This document shows positions 36,913 through 48,937 of a stretch of DNA of 64,000 bases, one piece after another. The position numbers were made by a program, and so were the translations under genes. The stretch covers positions 1,414,501 to 1,478,500 of the forward strand of contig LR746270.1 in NCBI GenBank assembly GCA_902729315.2. The letters run 5' to 3'. Position 1 is the first letter of the stretch; the number at the start of each line of letters is the position of its first letter. The notes beneath the pieces are model-generated. The model was not told where the DNA came from and did not search any database. It worked only from the letters and a program-made list of their open reading frames with translations. The DNA comes from Spirodela intermedia. Its lineage: Eukaryota > Streptophyta > Magnoliopsida > Alismatales > Araceae.

Positions 36913-38532
36913 GTAAAGTCAAAGTCATGATAGCTGATGAGGTAACTGTATGTAAGATCTTTTGTTTGCTGAAGTCATTTTATGGTACACTTACAGATTA
37001 TTCACTAAAACTTTATAGATTTGATACGCTATCCTCTCTGCTCTAATTGATTAGTTGGGCCAATTTAGGCTCATAAAAATGCAAGGTAGATGAAAAAATA
37101 ATTATGCAAGGGGAATGGATATAAGAACACAAAAATAATTTTGCAAGGGGAAGGAAAAGGTTAGTGTAGTCTGAAAAATTCAGGCTATTATTCAAACTGA
37201 TAGAATACTAATCTGCCGAAAAATTATTCAGAGACTTGGTGTCATGTTTCGACTCAACATCCTCCAAACTGCAGTTCACTGAAAGTAACTCCAACACTCT
37301 GATTAATAAATAAATAAAATTCTAGTAAAATCAAGGATTCTTATAATCCACACTCACTCTATGTTAATTATATTCCATGAAATTAAATTATCAAATAATT
37401 TGGAATATTTTATGGCGTCATACTCTTTATTTCCAGCTTATTTTTCACTCTGCATAGTTGTCTCTCGTAACTGAGATCATGGTGATATGTTAGCTTTAGT
37501 TGCCTTCATCATTTTCTGTTGACTCTAAGTTGAGAAAAGTGTTTTGTATATTTTTTCTTTGCCCTGTTTTTTTTTTTAGGAAATTAACTTGAAGTGGATG
37601 TGATATGTAGCAAGTTTTTTATTTTGCTTTCAAAATCGAAATTATAGACTTTCTTCGTAGAGGAACTTTGACCTTCGGTAGACATTGTTTTAGTATTGTT
37701 CGTATAAATTATCTGTTTTATTTTTGAAAAAAATCCTGCTTTCATTTTATTTTATCAGTTTCTGAACTTAATTGTCTTTAATTTTATTTTATTTTTGTTT
37801 AACTTTTTTGGCCCTCAGGCTGATCATTTTTGTTTAATTTCTGAACTTGATGGCATAAGTTTCACATATTTTTTCTTAAAAATCTCTGTATTCTCTTCTA
37901 AACAGACATCTTTGAAGCCCACTTGAGCATACCATACTCTTCATAATATATATATATATATCCATATATTATTTTTCTGATGTAAGGGTTTCACCCTTAT
38001 TATAAATCATAAAAATCAAGATTCCCTTTTTAAAGACGGTTTTTTTATAGTAATAATATAAAAAAATGTGCACCCATATAATATTGGAAGGCGCATTTTA
38101 TTGCAAGATACCCACATGATCATACCATACTCTTCATTTTTTTTATTTGTTACCCCAATCTTAATTGTCAATCATAAAAATCAAGATGCCCTTTTGAATG
38201 ATTCCCCCCTCCCATCCTCTCCTTCGTAGATCGCTGCAGTGTCAGACGCCGGAATCGCCTCCACGGAGAAACCCGAAACAGAGGATTGATCCCAGCAGCG
38301 TTTAGGCAAAAATGTTCTGTTGCCCAGATGTCCGAGAGTTTCGGAGCTCTTCAGCTTCGGCTCTCGAGTGAGGTAGAAGAAGAAGAAGACGACGACGGAG
38401 GAAAAAATGGTACTGCTTCATACTGGGCATCCCATTATCTCTTCGCACAGCAAGATAGCGAGGGGCCTCTTCAGTCAGAGGTTGAAGACGCCATTGCAGA
38501 GAACAACGAAAGCTTATTCGACATACGAAGAC

Positions 38533-38565
<33 letters not shown>

Positions 38566-38622
38566 TCTCTCCATCTCTCTGATTCCAGCCCAACTTATTC
38601 CATGGTTTCGATCTTACTCTGA
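36913..38622. other. AT-rich intergenic region
   Basis: These 1.7 kb are T-rich and AT-rich, with poly-T runs and a (TA)n at about 37947-37964. No exon, RNA gene or transposon end was recognised. The right end is the 3' flank of the minus-strand alpha-galactosidase gene, including a CT microsatellite at 38533-38580. Confidence 0.65.
38533..38580. repeat. CT/GA microsatellite downstream of alpha-galactosidase
   Basis: An interrupted (CT)n run begins about 40 bp past the alpha-galactosidase stop codon. It reads (GA)n in that gene's transcript, like the run in the POR 3' flank. Confidence 0.88.
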
Positions 38623-41600
38623 TCACTGAGCCGGCATTACTGGCGTGAGTATGAACAACTTACAGGCATGGGGGCCTACAGTTGTGGTCAGTTCGTTCTT
38701 CAGGTACTGCTTCATCGTCTCATGCTGCAGGAATCCACGCAAAATAGAGTCACAATTCGACAGCCCATGATAAAAAAAGAAGAAGAAAGGTCAAGGCAGA
38801 TCACAAAGAAGAGGAATGCAGAAAGAAAGGGGATTTGGAGAAACTTGAGCAGCTCTCGGAGCTCACCTTCCAGACATCTCTCGCTTCTACCAGTGTATCA
38901 GGGGGAATACCCAAGTCGTCCCAATTGGCGGTGATGGGCTCGCTGTCTTCTTCGCCTCTGTTCAAGAGGAGAACAGCGGTTCTATATCCGGAGAGCGGGC
39001 CCGCCCAGATCTGAGGAGACGAACTGATTCAGTCGCCGCAGATGCCTAGGGACAAACACAGAGAGCACAGATTTCATGCGACCTGATTCAGATTCAGAGC
39101 TGTACCTCCTGGTTTCCTTCCATCCTGACCTTCTTCGCTTGAACGCCAAGGGGATCTGCTCAAAGACGTCGGACAGCAAGATCATGTCAATAATCTGAGC
39201 CAATGCCTGTCTTTTCCTCCTTTGAACAATTCAAATCCCCACAGTGAATATTCCTCATTAGATCCCGCTTGGAAGAACATCTCTACCTTGGTTGATGGCA
39301 ATGACCTCCTCGTTGGAGAGGATCTCCATGGTTTCCCCGGTGATGTTCCTCACATCGCATCCAATCAAGAGCGGGGCCTGTGGAAGAACATGGAATAACT
39401 GGAAATGGTGCATATTTGGGATAATATGTTGACTTTTTGGGCTATTATAGCACCTTGGAAATGGCCCAGAGGCTGAAGTGCACGATGTACTCGCCTTTAG
39501 TCATTCCTCCATTGCCGACTTCAAGCATGTCTGGGTCTGAAGAAAGAAACCAAGCAATAAAAAACGGATTTTTTCTTCTTCTTGTAAGCTGAGTACCTAA
39601 TTTCCAGGAAAAGTTTCCAAAGACAGCAAAGAACCAACCATTCCAGCCACCGGGTCTTGCGTAGTCAGCATACACCTCATTCTCGTCAGCTCTGGAAACC
39701 ATGCTGCAAGATTTTTTTTTATATATATAGAAAATCAATTTTCATCAAAATGATGTTAAAGCTAATATTAAAGCTAAGATCTTTACCTCTCCCATGAATC
39801 ATTTATGTCATTAGTGGTTCTCCAGCTGTTGCCTATCCTGAACCCCCATAGGGCTGGATGCAGATCCCCCCTGGTCCAGGATAATACATCAATTTATACA
39901 TTTAAAGTATATATATATATATATATAAGTAATGGGTTTTTCCAAATAATTTTAAAATTTATCAAACGCTTTTAATCATTACTACTGGAAATAATGCTGG
40001 CTGAAACGCTCGGTACCATTCACAAAGGGAGAAGAAGATCGGGCGTCCTGCGTTCATGAGAGCTCTGGTCATCACAGGATACCTAAAAATAGAAATAATA
40101 TAATGATAATCAGTACGAGGACCCTGAGATTTTAACGGTGTGAACAGGCAGAATGGTCAAGAAAGGGCGATCACCGCACTGTGGGTCTTGAGCCTCCGTT
40201 GTTGCAATTGTCGTACTTGAGATAATCAATGCCCTGCACACACACCAGAGCCGCCATTAGAAGATAACCCTCAAGGTGTTCCAAAAGATAGGGAAGGCCT
40301 CCATGGGTAACGCTTCTGAAGGGTGATCAAGATTATTCATTTTGAAAAAATAGCGAAGACATTAATCCATGGAATTACAGTCTTGCCCAAGAAAAAAGAC
40401 CTGTATGGGTGATATATTCGAAGAATGATCTTTATGATTATTATTGTTTAAAATCGAGAAGAAACTAATTCCAAAGCTTGAGAGAAGTTAATCTCTGGGA
40501 ATCCCATGGAAGCCGAATCTTACCCAAGCAGCAAAGGCATCGGCATCCTTCTGCTCATAGCCTAGTGAGCCTGGCATGGTCTTGCTGCAGGTTAGGTACC
40601 TGCCAACGACAAGAATCCCCTCAGAACTTCTCGAAGATTATTAGTTTATCAGAGCTCAAGGGGGGTCACTGATGAAGATCGCTATTTAGTACCCTGCATC
40701 TGAGTAGATCCCCAACTTGAGCCCTTTGCTGTGAACATAATCCGCAAGAGCCTTCATTCCTGAAGGAAACGTTGACTTTCTTGGCACCAGATTTCCCTTT
40801 AGACATTAATGTCCACCGTCAGTCTAAAATGTCGACGAATGTGGTGCAAAAATGAAGAAGTCCAGGGATAAATTTATTTCCCTCTTTGGGAGGGAATGGG
40901 GCGGGGGGGATCTGTGACTGGGTTTCAAAGAGAATATACTGAGATGCTAAGATCATCACGGCATAATGATCACCATAATCCAATAATAATAATAAAAAAA
41001 GCAAGAACAGAAGCGTGTTTCTTTCTTAACGAAAAAAATGCAGAAGAGAAACAAACCTCCGCATCACGATTGAGCTCAGCCCAGCAATCATCTATTGAAC
41101 ACCAGAAAAAAAATAAAAAATGAGCCCCCCTCAGAGTTCTCTGATAGTAGAAATCAACATGGCCATTTAGAGGAATAATAAAGTTGAAACAGTTAGTTGA
41201 ATATAGAAGGTAGCAAACCTATATTAACATAGTGATACCCGAGCTTGGATAGCCCAGTGGAAACCAATGCGTCAGCTGTTTCATCAGCGAAGAACTACGA
41301 TTAAAGCAGTTTTTACATCTAGAAAGTTTGACTAATCGAGAGGATGAACAGCAGCATCAAGGCAACCTGTTTCTCTGATGACAGTCTCGTTGATGATGCA
41401 GTGGAAATGGTTCCAGCTGTTCCACCTGCAATAGATAAGATACACATGCAGACGAGCAGTGAGAAGAGCAGAAGAGAATCACTCTCATGTTTTACAGGAC
41501 ATATCTTCCCTCCATGGAAGTCACGTCGAGATGATGCCTACCCCATGGGTGGAGTGTTGCCGAGCCCGTTGGCCAGGAGGCGCCTCCTCTCCGCCTCCGA

Positions 41601-41687
41601 CCCCGCCGACTCCTGGGCGGCGACGGCGCACGCCAGCAGCAGCACGGCGAGAACCTGCACCTGCGTGCTCTTCATTCCCATTTCCAT
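38623..41687 (-). CDS. alpha-galactosidase, GH27 family, secreted
   Basis: The enzyme hydrolyses terminal alpha-1,6-galactose from raffinose-family sugars and galactomannan, in the cell wall or vacuole. Fifteen exons on the minus strand: 41542-41687, 41367-41425, 41219-41275, 41057-41091, 40693-40796, 40524-40599, 40175-40233, 40017-40082, 39787-39870, 39639-39703, 39454-39536, 39287-39377, 39106-39155, 38867-39010, 38623-38724. The frame closes to 406 residues, a normal length. It begins with a signal peptide ([20 protein letters not shown]), followed by [17 protein letters not shown]. The nucleophile is Asp167 in LKYDNC. The acid/base is Asp222 in the R-x3-D motif (Arg218 onward), and [14 protein letters not shown] follows. 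Exon 4 is a 35 bp microexon encoding [12 protein letters not shown]. All introns are GT-AG. The two further in-frame ATGs within the first five codons leave the exact start slightly uncertain. Confidence 0.96.
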
Positions 41688-41743
41688 TGAAGAAGCTCAA
41701 CTTTCCACTCATTCTCATCCAATCCCAGTCTCGACGCACTCAA

Positions 41744-41750
41744 ATTTATA
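41744..41750 (-). promoter_or_regulatory. TATA box of alpha-galactosidase
   Basis: The gene strand reads gcttataaatttgag, about 60 bp upstream of the ATG at 41687. This implies a leader of about 30 nt. Confidence 0.55.
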
Positions 41751-42709
41751 AGCAGCCAACAGAGCAGAGATATACAAAAAAGCTGGATAATTCCCGGCTC
41801 CCACAAGTGGTCCGGGGGATTCGGAGGAGCGAAAACAGGCGCTTTTCCCTCTCTGGGTGAAAACGGAGCGCCTGCTGATCCGGTAAAACCTGATCCGTCT
41901 TTCTCTACCGTCCTTTATCTTCCTCCTCCCTTACCAACCCCACCCCGATAGCCGCGAATATCATGGAGGAGAGAGAGAGTGAGAGAGGGTAATTCTCCGG
42001 CGATTCACAGTCGTTTTGTTGTGACCCTTCCGGGCTCCGATTGGTGGGCAAGCGAGAAATATCTCCAGAGTCATCCTGCAAGCTCGTCAGTCGAAGAAAT
42101 GACGGAGGCGGCGGCCGGCCGGGGACCGGAGGTTAGCCTACCACGTGGCGAGTCGCCATTATCGAGCTTTTGGCGGCTTCCGGGAGCCCCAGCGAGCACG
42201 CCCAGATATGAGAATCCTAAAAGCGGGGCCTTTTTCTGGGTGCCGGAGAACATTCGTCGTCAATTCTCTGTCACGCACAACAGGATAGATAAAATAACTT
42301 GAGATATTTTTCAGAACATATATAAAATATATATTTTTAAATACAGAGGAGATATTTTTTATGTCCTCTCCGTACCTCACATCTAACGGATTTTCTAATT
42401 GAATGATAAAAGGACATATTTACCAGTAATTTGTCCTTTAACCGTGGACTTTCCGTTAGCAAGTGGGGTCCACGACCTTGCTCTCCAAGCAACAAGTTGA
42501 CCGAGAGCCCTGGCGGAATCAGAACCTTCCACCTGGTGAACCTAGCTGAAAATCAGACGGTGGCTGTATATCCACGTGGCGAGCGGGAGACGGCGTGATG
42601 CAATCTGCCGTGTGTTCCGCGTGCCCTCGCCCGGCCGGTCGTATACCGGGGGAACCAGCCACGACTTGTTTAATCTCTGGCGCCGCTGTCAGCGCACGCC
42701 GACGGTCGC
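41751..42709. promoter_or_regulatory. divergent promoter region, alpha-galactosidase and pyruvate kinase
   Basis: About 1 kb separates the TATA elements of two divergent genes. It contains two exact copies of the 12-mer CCACGTGGCGAG (42141-42152 and 42572-42583), an ABRE/G-box type sequence, in the same orientation 431 bp apart. An AT-rich block lies between them. No coding sequence is recognised. Confidence 0.45.
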
Positions 42710-42717
42710 TATTTAAG
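42710..42717 (+). promoter_or_regulatory. TATA-like element of pyruvate kinase
   Basis: TATTTAAG lies about 75 bp upstream of the donor of the 5' UTR intron. It is the best TATA-like element in this GC-rich stretch; the transcription start would be near 42740. Confidence 0.4.
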
Positions 42718-42791
42718 TCTTCTTCGTAGCCCTCCCATTCGCGTAGCGAGAGAGAGAGAGTTGCTAGAGGATCTGGGAGTGGAAGCGGCAG

Positions 42792-43227
42792 GTAAGAGAA
42801 GGGGGTGGACATTTGAGAGTAGATTTCCGTGATTATTCTTTGTTTTTTTTTCCGATCGACGTGGATCGCATCCGTGTTGCATTTTTCCGATCCATCGGGT
42901 TCTTGCTCTTCTCTTGGTGTCGACCGATGGGGACGGTAGCCTTTCGAGTAGAGGTAGGTACCGCTTTTGATCTTTTCGAATGAGGGGGTGATGTTTGCGT
43001 GTCTGATTTTAACCGGAAATCCGAACTTTTTATCATCTTTTTTTTTTCTGATTATGATTTTGGATGTGAACCTTTCTGCCGTGTATGTATGGCGTATGAT
43101 TTCACCTACGTCTCCTAGATCGTGATCGAAATGATTGGATGTAGTTTTGTTGATTTGACTTTCCTTCACAGCTTTAGAGGAAATCATTTTATGGTCTTTT
43201 GTCCTAATTTTTGGTCTGCTGTTGTAG
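42792..43227 (+). other. 5' UTR intron of pyruvate kinase
   Basis: A strong donor (gcggcag|gtaaga) and an acceptor after a T-rich tract (ctgctgttgtag|tgg) define a 436 bp intron ending 28 bp before the ATG at 43256. Leader introns are common in highly expressed plant genes. The splice itself is inferred. Confidence 0.6.
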
Positions 43228-43255
43228 TGGACTGGGTACCAGGAATCAGGACTGA

Positions 43256-46200
43256 ATGGCCAACATCGACATTGAGGGGATACTGAAGGAGTTGCCCAGC
43301 GATGGGCGGGTGCCGAAAACGAAGATCGTGTGCACTCTGGGACCTGCGTCCCGGTCTGTTCCGATGTGTGAGAAGCTGCTGAGGGCAGGGATGAATGTGG
43401 CCCGGTTCAACTTCTCCCACGGAACTCACGAGTACCACCAGGAGACGCTGGACAACCTCAGGATCGCCATGCACAACACCCAAATCCTGTGCGCTGTCAT
43501 GCTTGACACCAAGGTCCGTCTCCGGCCGCACGCTCTTTTTATATCATGTGGCGTATGATTATATCATGGTGTTGACGTCACCCAATTTCGGCACGTTCTA
43601 TATGAAATTGTTCAGCATCTTTCCCTCTAATGAGACCCGAATTTCCCATTTTTTTCACCTAAAACTCACAACCAGGTTTACTGTATCCTTGATTTGGCAT
43701 TTTCATGTCAGAAAAAGAAGCAATTTTCTTTCATCGGTGATTACAGTTTGTCAAATTACTATTTGAGTAAATTTCTGATTACGGTATCATTTGTTTTCAT
43801 GTCAACTTTGTAGGGGGTTTCTTACTCTGTAGAGGTTTAGGTAGGCATTTTAGTCCTCATATTCTTTTAAAGAGGTATTCAGGTATCTCTGTTGAACCTA
43901 GGAACTGGCACGAATTATAGGCATCATCATTTTACTGCTTGGCTACACTTTTACTGAAATGTTTCAGCCTTTCAGACTGGGAAATCATTACATTTGAACC
44001 AAAGTGGAGATTCAAAAATGAGTATTTCAGATCTTTCTATTCAGTGTTTTTCGTGCGATTTTAAACTGTGACATATCTGGGTTAAGTCTTTTCAGCACTC
44101 TCCAAAAATGCCTTACTAACTGGTCAGATGTTTTCACCTGTATGATTAACCAATCCAGGCTGTTGTGGTAATAATTATTTTCCCTCTTAGTAGAACGTCC
44201 CAAACATGACAAATGGTGAGGGACACCATATTATGAAATCTGCTTGATAGGCCTGAATATTCTTGAGATAATACATCGTTTGGATGGAAATTGGGCGTCT
44301 TCCACTTCAGTATCTACTTCTAGTGAGCCATATTGTTCTGGTTCATAAAGAGCACACTGTAAACGTAGCATGAGAAAATCTTGGTTTTCTACCTTAAAAG
44401 TTACAATTACGTCGGATGGCATTACACCTTTATGTGTTTGGTTGTTTGGAGTTCATTCTTAAGCTGATCCCAATCCATATTATCAGTTTTGTTGAGTGAT
44501 GGTCTCTGGAGTTGGTTCTAATGTGTTCATTCTTCTCCAGTAATATTTCCCTCTTTTTGATAGTAATTTTCCCAAAAGTGATTTTATTATGTCCTGATCC
44601 CATGTATCTGACTGCCCATTTTCTCAGAACTAACTGTTTAATCATCTCTCGTGGTCAATTCTGTTAGGTCACTAGCAGTACTTAGACCTCCAAGGTGCAC
44701 TGCATCCTCTCTTACAGAGCCATCGTTGAGGGACAAAAAGAATGACTTTAGAAACGAATCTCATCCCAAATTTCCAGTTTGGATCAGAATGAACCTTCTA
44801 ATTTCAGCTCCAAGGTTGAGTAATTCTGTTCAACCTTGCTGATCCTCTATTCCAGAGTCAACAAAAACCTCACTAGGCTTTGTTTTGCGCCACCATTATT
44901 GAGAGACAAAAGGGAACGGTCTCATAGCAAATGCCCCATCTATATCATACGTCAGCATTTCTGCTGATGTGAATCGTCTTAATTCATCTCTGCCATTAAA
45001 CTCTTTACTTGGTAATCATCTTGGCGATCCTAGATCCTTCATTTCATCCTCAACTAAACTCTATACTTGCTATTTTGGCCACACCACAATTCTCATTTGA
45101 TATGCAAGATATGAGATGTACAAGTTAGTGCTGATAGGTAAGACGTGGTTAGTCACTCAAATAAGAAAGCCAGTGAGTAGACTTGTCGTGGCTAAGATAA
45201 ACTATCATAGTAATCTGAGAAAGACAGTCGAATTATGCTCTCCTCACAGCCGGTTTGGCAACATCTAATTTACGAAATGGAGTCTATGGTAGGGAACATC
45301 CGTCAATCAAAGTACTGTATGTTGATCAATGGGATGGTTTTCAATCATATGCTGTGCCAAAAAAGAAATGGCTTTTAACAGCAGAAATCTATTTTCGAAT
45401 AGGGGTGAGTTAGATGACTAATGAAGCTGTATCTACCTGGAAATGTAGATGGTGTTCTAAGTACATTTGGAGATAAAGTAAGATTTGACAATGATCCAAC
45501 TTTCTTGTAAAACCAATAAGTTGTCTGGTTGATTTCTTGTATTCTTATCTTTTGATAGTTGTGGCTATTTTGTGAGGGCTGCTGTCTTAGATTCTGTGGA
45601 TTTAGTTGGTTGTTTTTAAACCTCTCAAGTAAGAGGGGATAGTTCCTGCCCAAAACATCGTAATAACCGTCAAAACCTATCCCCAATATTTGATCCTTTT
45701 CATATCAGGGTTAATCGGCTTGTTCTTGATTTTGGTTTATCTTAAACATAGCTGGAAACTTGATGGAACTTGTCTGAGATTGTCTGGTCGAGTTATCTAC
45801 CTATCGTTTTCTGTCTACAAGGAGTTTCCATCAGTGTCTGTTGTTATATGCATATCAAACACAGGTATGGTATCTTCCAACGGAGTATTCTCTGTGAAAC
45901 GATAAAAGTGTTTCTGACTATCTGATTAGCTTTCTACAAATAGTACTATTTTTCCTCCTATTCCGACCTTGTTCTCTGTCTCTGGGAATGTGGATCCTGT
46001 CACCTTCTTTATTGGGCTTTCACCTAAACAAGACATGTACAATTGAGTATGAAATCCATTGATGAACAGAAAATCCTGGATGGTAAAAAAATATTTTGAA
46101 TTTTGTTGGCCAAAGCATTGCATCTTTGACAAAATGTTCCATTAAGGAGAAAAATACTTTGGATGACTGGATGGCGACTTGGGGAAATTGGAAGGGTACT

Positions 46201-48315
46201 TATTTTTTTGAAGACTTCTTATAGTTGAATTTGATAATTTACACAGATAATGGAATTTCCGATTTCCTCTCCCCCCCCCCTTTTTTTTTTTTTCCTTTTT
46301 TGATTTGATCGTGGCTTGCACAGTCCGTTCATTCTATCATGGGTTCCTTCAAGAATGAAGGGATTTTTGTAACATGTGGCCGAACCACCAATTCTCTGCG
46401 CATTGGCTTCCTGGGCCCTGGACTGTTACCAATTCTGGTTAACCTCATTCTTGACTGAATGAAAAAAAATTAAACCGGGTTCTGGTAAACTCCACTCTCC
46501 TCAACTAACCTCATCTATCCGTAGAGGAACCTGTGTAACCTGTAGATAGATACTGAATCTGTATCGAGTTTTGATCACGCACAGGGTACTGAAACAGTGC
46601 CAAGCATTACTGACAGTTGCAGAAAAGCTTCGCGTTTTAATGTTTTAATGTTGGGATCATAACCTTCTCCGAAAGTCCTTCTATGTAAATCCGTCGTGCG
46701 TGTTCTGAAGAGGTTCTATCTTCAAATCTGGCGATCTTTGGTTCCTCAGGTCATTCATTACCATGCTAGCTCTGAGATTCATGTACAAGAATTGACGTTT
46801 ATTAGTGTGGGATTCTATTTCTTGCAGGTGTTTGTGATACAGATTGTTAATGAACTTTCTTACATCCTATCAATTCTAGTTAAAACTGTCTCCTCTTTCG
46901 CCGTAATCATTATGCAGCGCCACTGATTCATGCTATCATAATCTCACAGGGGCCAGAGATCCGTACTGGGTTCTTGAAGGATGCAAAGCCCGTCCAGCTG
47001 AAAGAGGGCCAAGAAATCACAGTCTCCACTGATTATTCCCTCAAGGGAGATGAGAAGACGATTACCATGAGCTACAAGAAGCTCCCCGTTGACTTGAAGC
47101 CCGGGAACACCATCCTGTGCGCCGACGGCACCATAACGCTCACTGTCTTGTCCTGCGATCCAGGTGCCGGCACGGTGAGGTGCCGCTGCGAGAACACCGC
47201 CGTCCTCGGGGAGAGGAAGAACGTCAACCTCCCAGGAGTTGTCGTTGACCTCCCCACCCTTACCGAGAAGGACAAGGAGGATATCTTGGGCTGGGGCGTG
47301 CCCAACAAGATCGACATGATCGCCCTGTCCTTTGTGCGGAAGGGCTCCGACCTGGTGAACGTCCGCCGGGTCCTCGGACCCCACGCAAAGACCATCCAGC
47401 TCATGTCAAAGGTTCTTCCTCTCACCTGGATACTTCTTCTTCTTCTTCTTCTCTCTCTCTCTCTCTCTCATGTAAATCTGAGATCTTTGATCGGTGTTGA
47501 AGGTCGAGAACCAGGAGGGTGTGGTGAACTTCGATGAGATATTGAGGGAGACGGACTCGTTCATGGTGGCCAGGGGGGACCTGGGCATGGAAATCCCAGT
47601 GGAGAAGATCTTCCTCGCCCAGAAGATGATGATCTACAAGTGCAATCTGGTGGGGAAGCCAGTGGTGACGGCCACCCAGATGCTCGAGTCCATGATCAAA
47701 TCCCCGCGGCCAACGCGTGCCGAGGCCACCGACGTCGCCAATGCCGTCCTCGACGGCACCGACTGCGTCATGCTCAGCGGCGAGAGCGCCGCCGGTGCGT
47801 ACCCAGAGATTGCAGTCAAAGTCATGGCCAAGATCTGCATCGAAGCCGAGTCCTCCCTCGACTACGGCGCCATCTTCAAGGAGATGATCCGCTCCACTCC
47901 GCTCCCCATGAGCCCCCTTGAAAGCTTGGCATCTTCAGCAGTTCGAACCGCCAACAAGGCCAAGGCGGTGATGATCGTCGTCCTCACCCGTGGGGGCACC
48001 ACAGCGAAGCTTGTCGCCAAGTACAGGCCTGCAGTTCCTATCCTCTCCGTGGTCGTCCCAGTGCTCACAACGGACTCCTTCGACTGGACTGTCAGCGACG
48101 AGTCTCCGGCGCGGCAGAGTCTGGTCCACCGCGGCTTGATTCCGCTGCTGGCGGAGGGATCTGCCAAGGCCACCGATGCGGAGTCAACGGAGGTCATCCT
48201 TGTGGAGGCTCTAAAGTCAGCAGTGAAGAAGAAGCTCTGCAAGCCGGGGGATGCCGTCGTCGCCCTCCACCGCATCGGTGCTGCCTCCGTCATCAAGATC
48301 TGCATCGTGAAGTGA
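43256..48315 (+). CDS. pyruvate kinase, cytosolic
   Basis: Pyruvate kinase transfers phosphate from phosphoenolpyruvate to ADP, the last step of glycolysis. Three coding exons: 43256-43513, 46950-47411, 47503-48315; 510 residues, the usual length of plant cytosolic isozymes, with no transit peptide. Conserved blocks: TKIVCTLGPASRS near the N-terminus, MNVARFNFSHG, MLDTKGPEIRTG spanning the exon 1/2 junction, the substrate-binding block IDMIALSFVRKGSD, the active-site block MVARGDLGMEIP, GKPVVTATQMLESM, the signature PTRAEATDVANAVLDG, and the C-terminal HRIGAASVIKICIVK. Coding exons are GC-rich, in contrast to the 3.4 kb AT-rich intron 1. Intron 2 is 91 bp and mostly CTT/CT repeat. A 5' UTR intron precedes the start. 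Confidence 0.97.
43514..46949 (+). other. pyruvate kinase intron 1
   Basis: This 3.4 kb AT-rich intron has donor gtccgtc and acceptor aatctcacag. It contains a C-run followed by a T-run at about 46269-46302. No coding frame above about 100 codons and no known element is seen in it. Confidence 0.7.
47432..47469. repeat. CTT/CT microsatellite in pyruvate kinase intron 2
   Basis: A (CTT)n run merges into a (CT)n run. Together they fill much of the 91 bp intron and end 33 bp before the acceptor at 47502. Confidence 0.9.
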
Positions 48316-48614
48316 TAGTAATCTAATGGGCAACTGCGAGTGTCGCTGGCAGAGTTATGTTTATCTGCGACTGCCATTTTTGCGTGCATTGTTATGGAGA
48401 GTGGAGGAACTCGCATTTCATGACAACTCTTTGTTCTTAATGCGCTGAGTGTCTTCTCGAGGCTCGGCGGGGCACTGGTCATGGCTTCTGATCTTCCTGA
48501 ACCAATAAAGAGACCTGAACCTCCTCGATGCAGTCCACTCTCACTTCACTCTAACTCACTGCGATTCGAATGCATTCAATCACACGGGTTAATCCGGTTT
48601 GATATCGAGACAAA

Positions 48615-48659
<45 letters not shown>

Positions 48660-48937
48660 GGAGCAGACTAATGTTGTGGATGTTGAAGAAGAAGAAGAAG
48701 AAGCTGATGGTTACTCTGACGGGCCGGACAAGGGAAGAGCAGCTCACCCCGGAACACCAAACCCGAAATCTACAAAGCCCTCGAGCTCCCGGGGGTTGAA
48801 ATGGCTCATCTTGTCCACAACCAAAAACTAGGAGCCTAACCACATATCTCTTTTCTCGGCAAACAACCCAACATGAGTAGGAGGAAAACCTCTGAAGCTG
48901 GTACAAAAGAATCCACCCGTCCTCTTCCCCAACCCGT
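48316..48937. other. convergent 3' flanks with polyadenylation signal
   Basis: The 3' UTRs of pyruvate kinase (plus) and the small conserved gene (minus) meet here. An AATAAA hexamer at 48504-48509, 189 bp after the kinase stop codon, is a plausible near-upstream polyadenylation signal. A (CT)n run lies at 48617-48652 and a short GAA run at about 48686-48704. No gene is seen. Confidence 0.6.
48617..48652. repeat. CT/GA microsatellite
   Basis: A (CT)n run lies between the convergent genes, probably inside the 3' UTR of the minus-strand gene. Confidence 0.9.
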
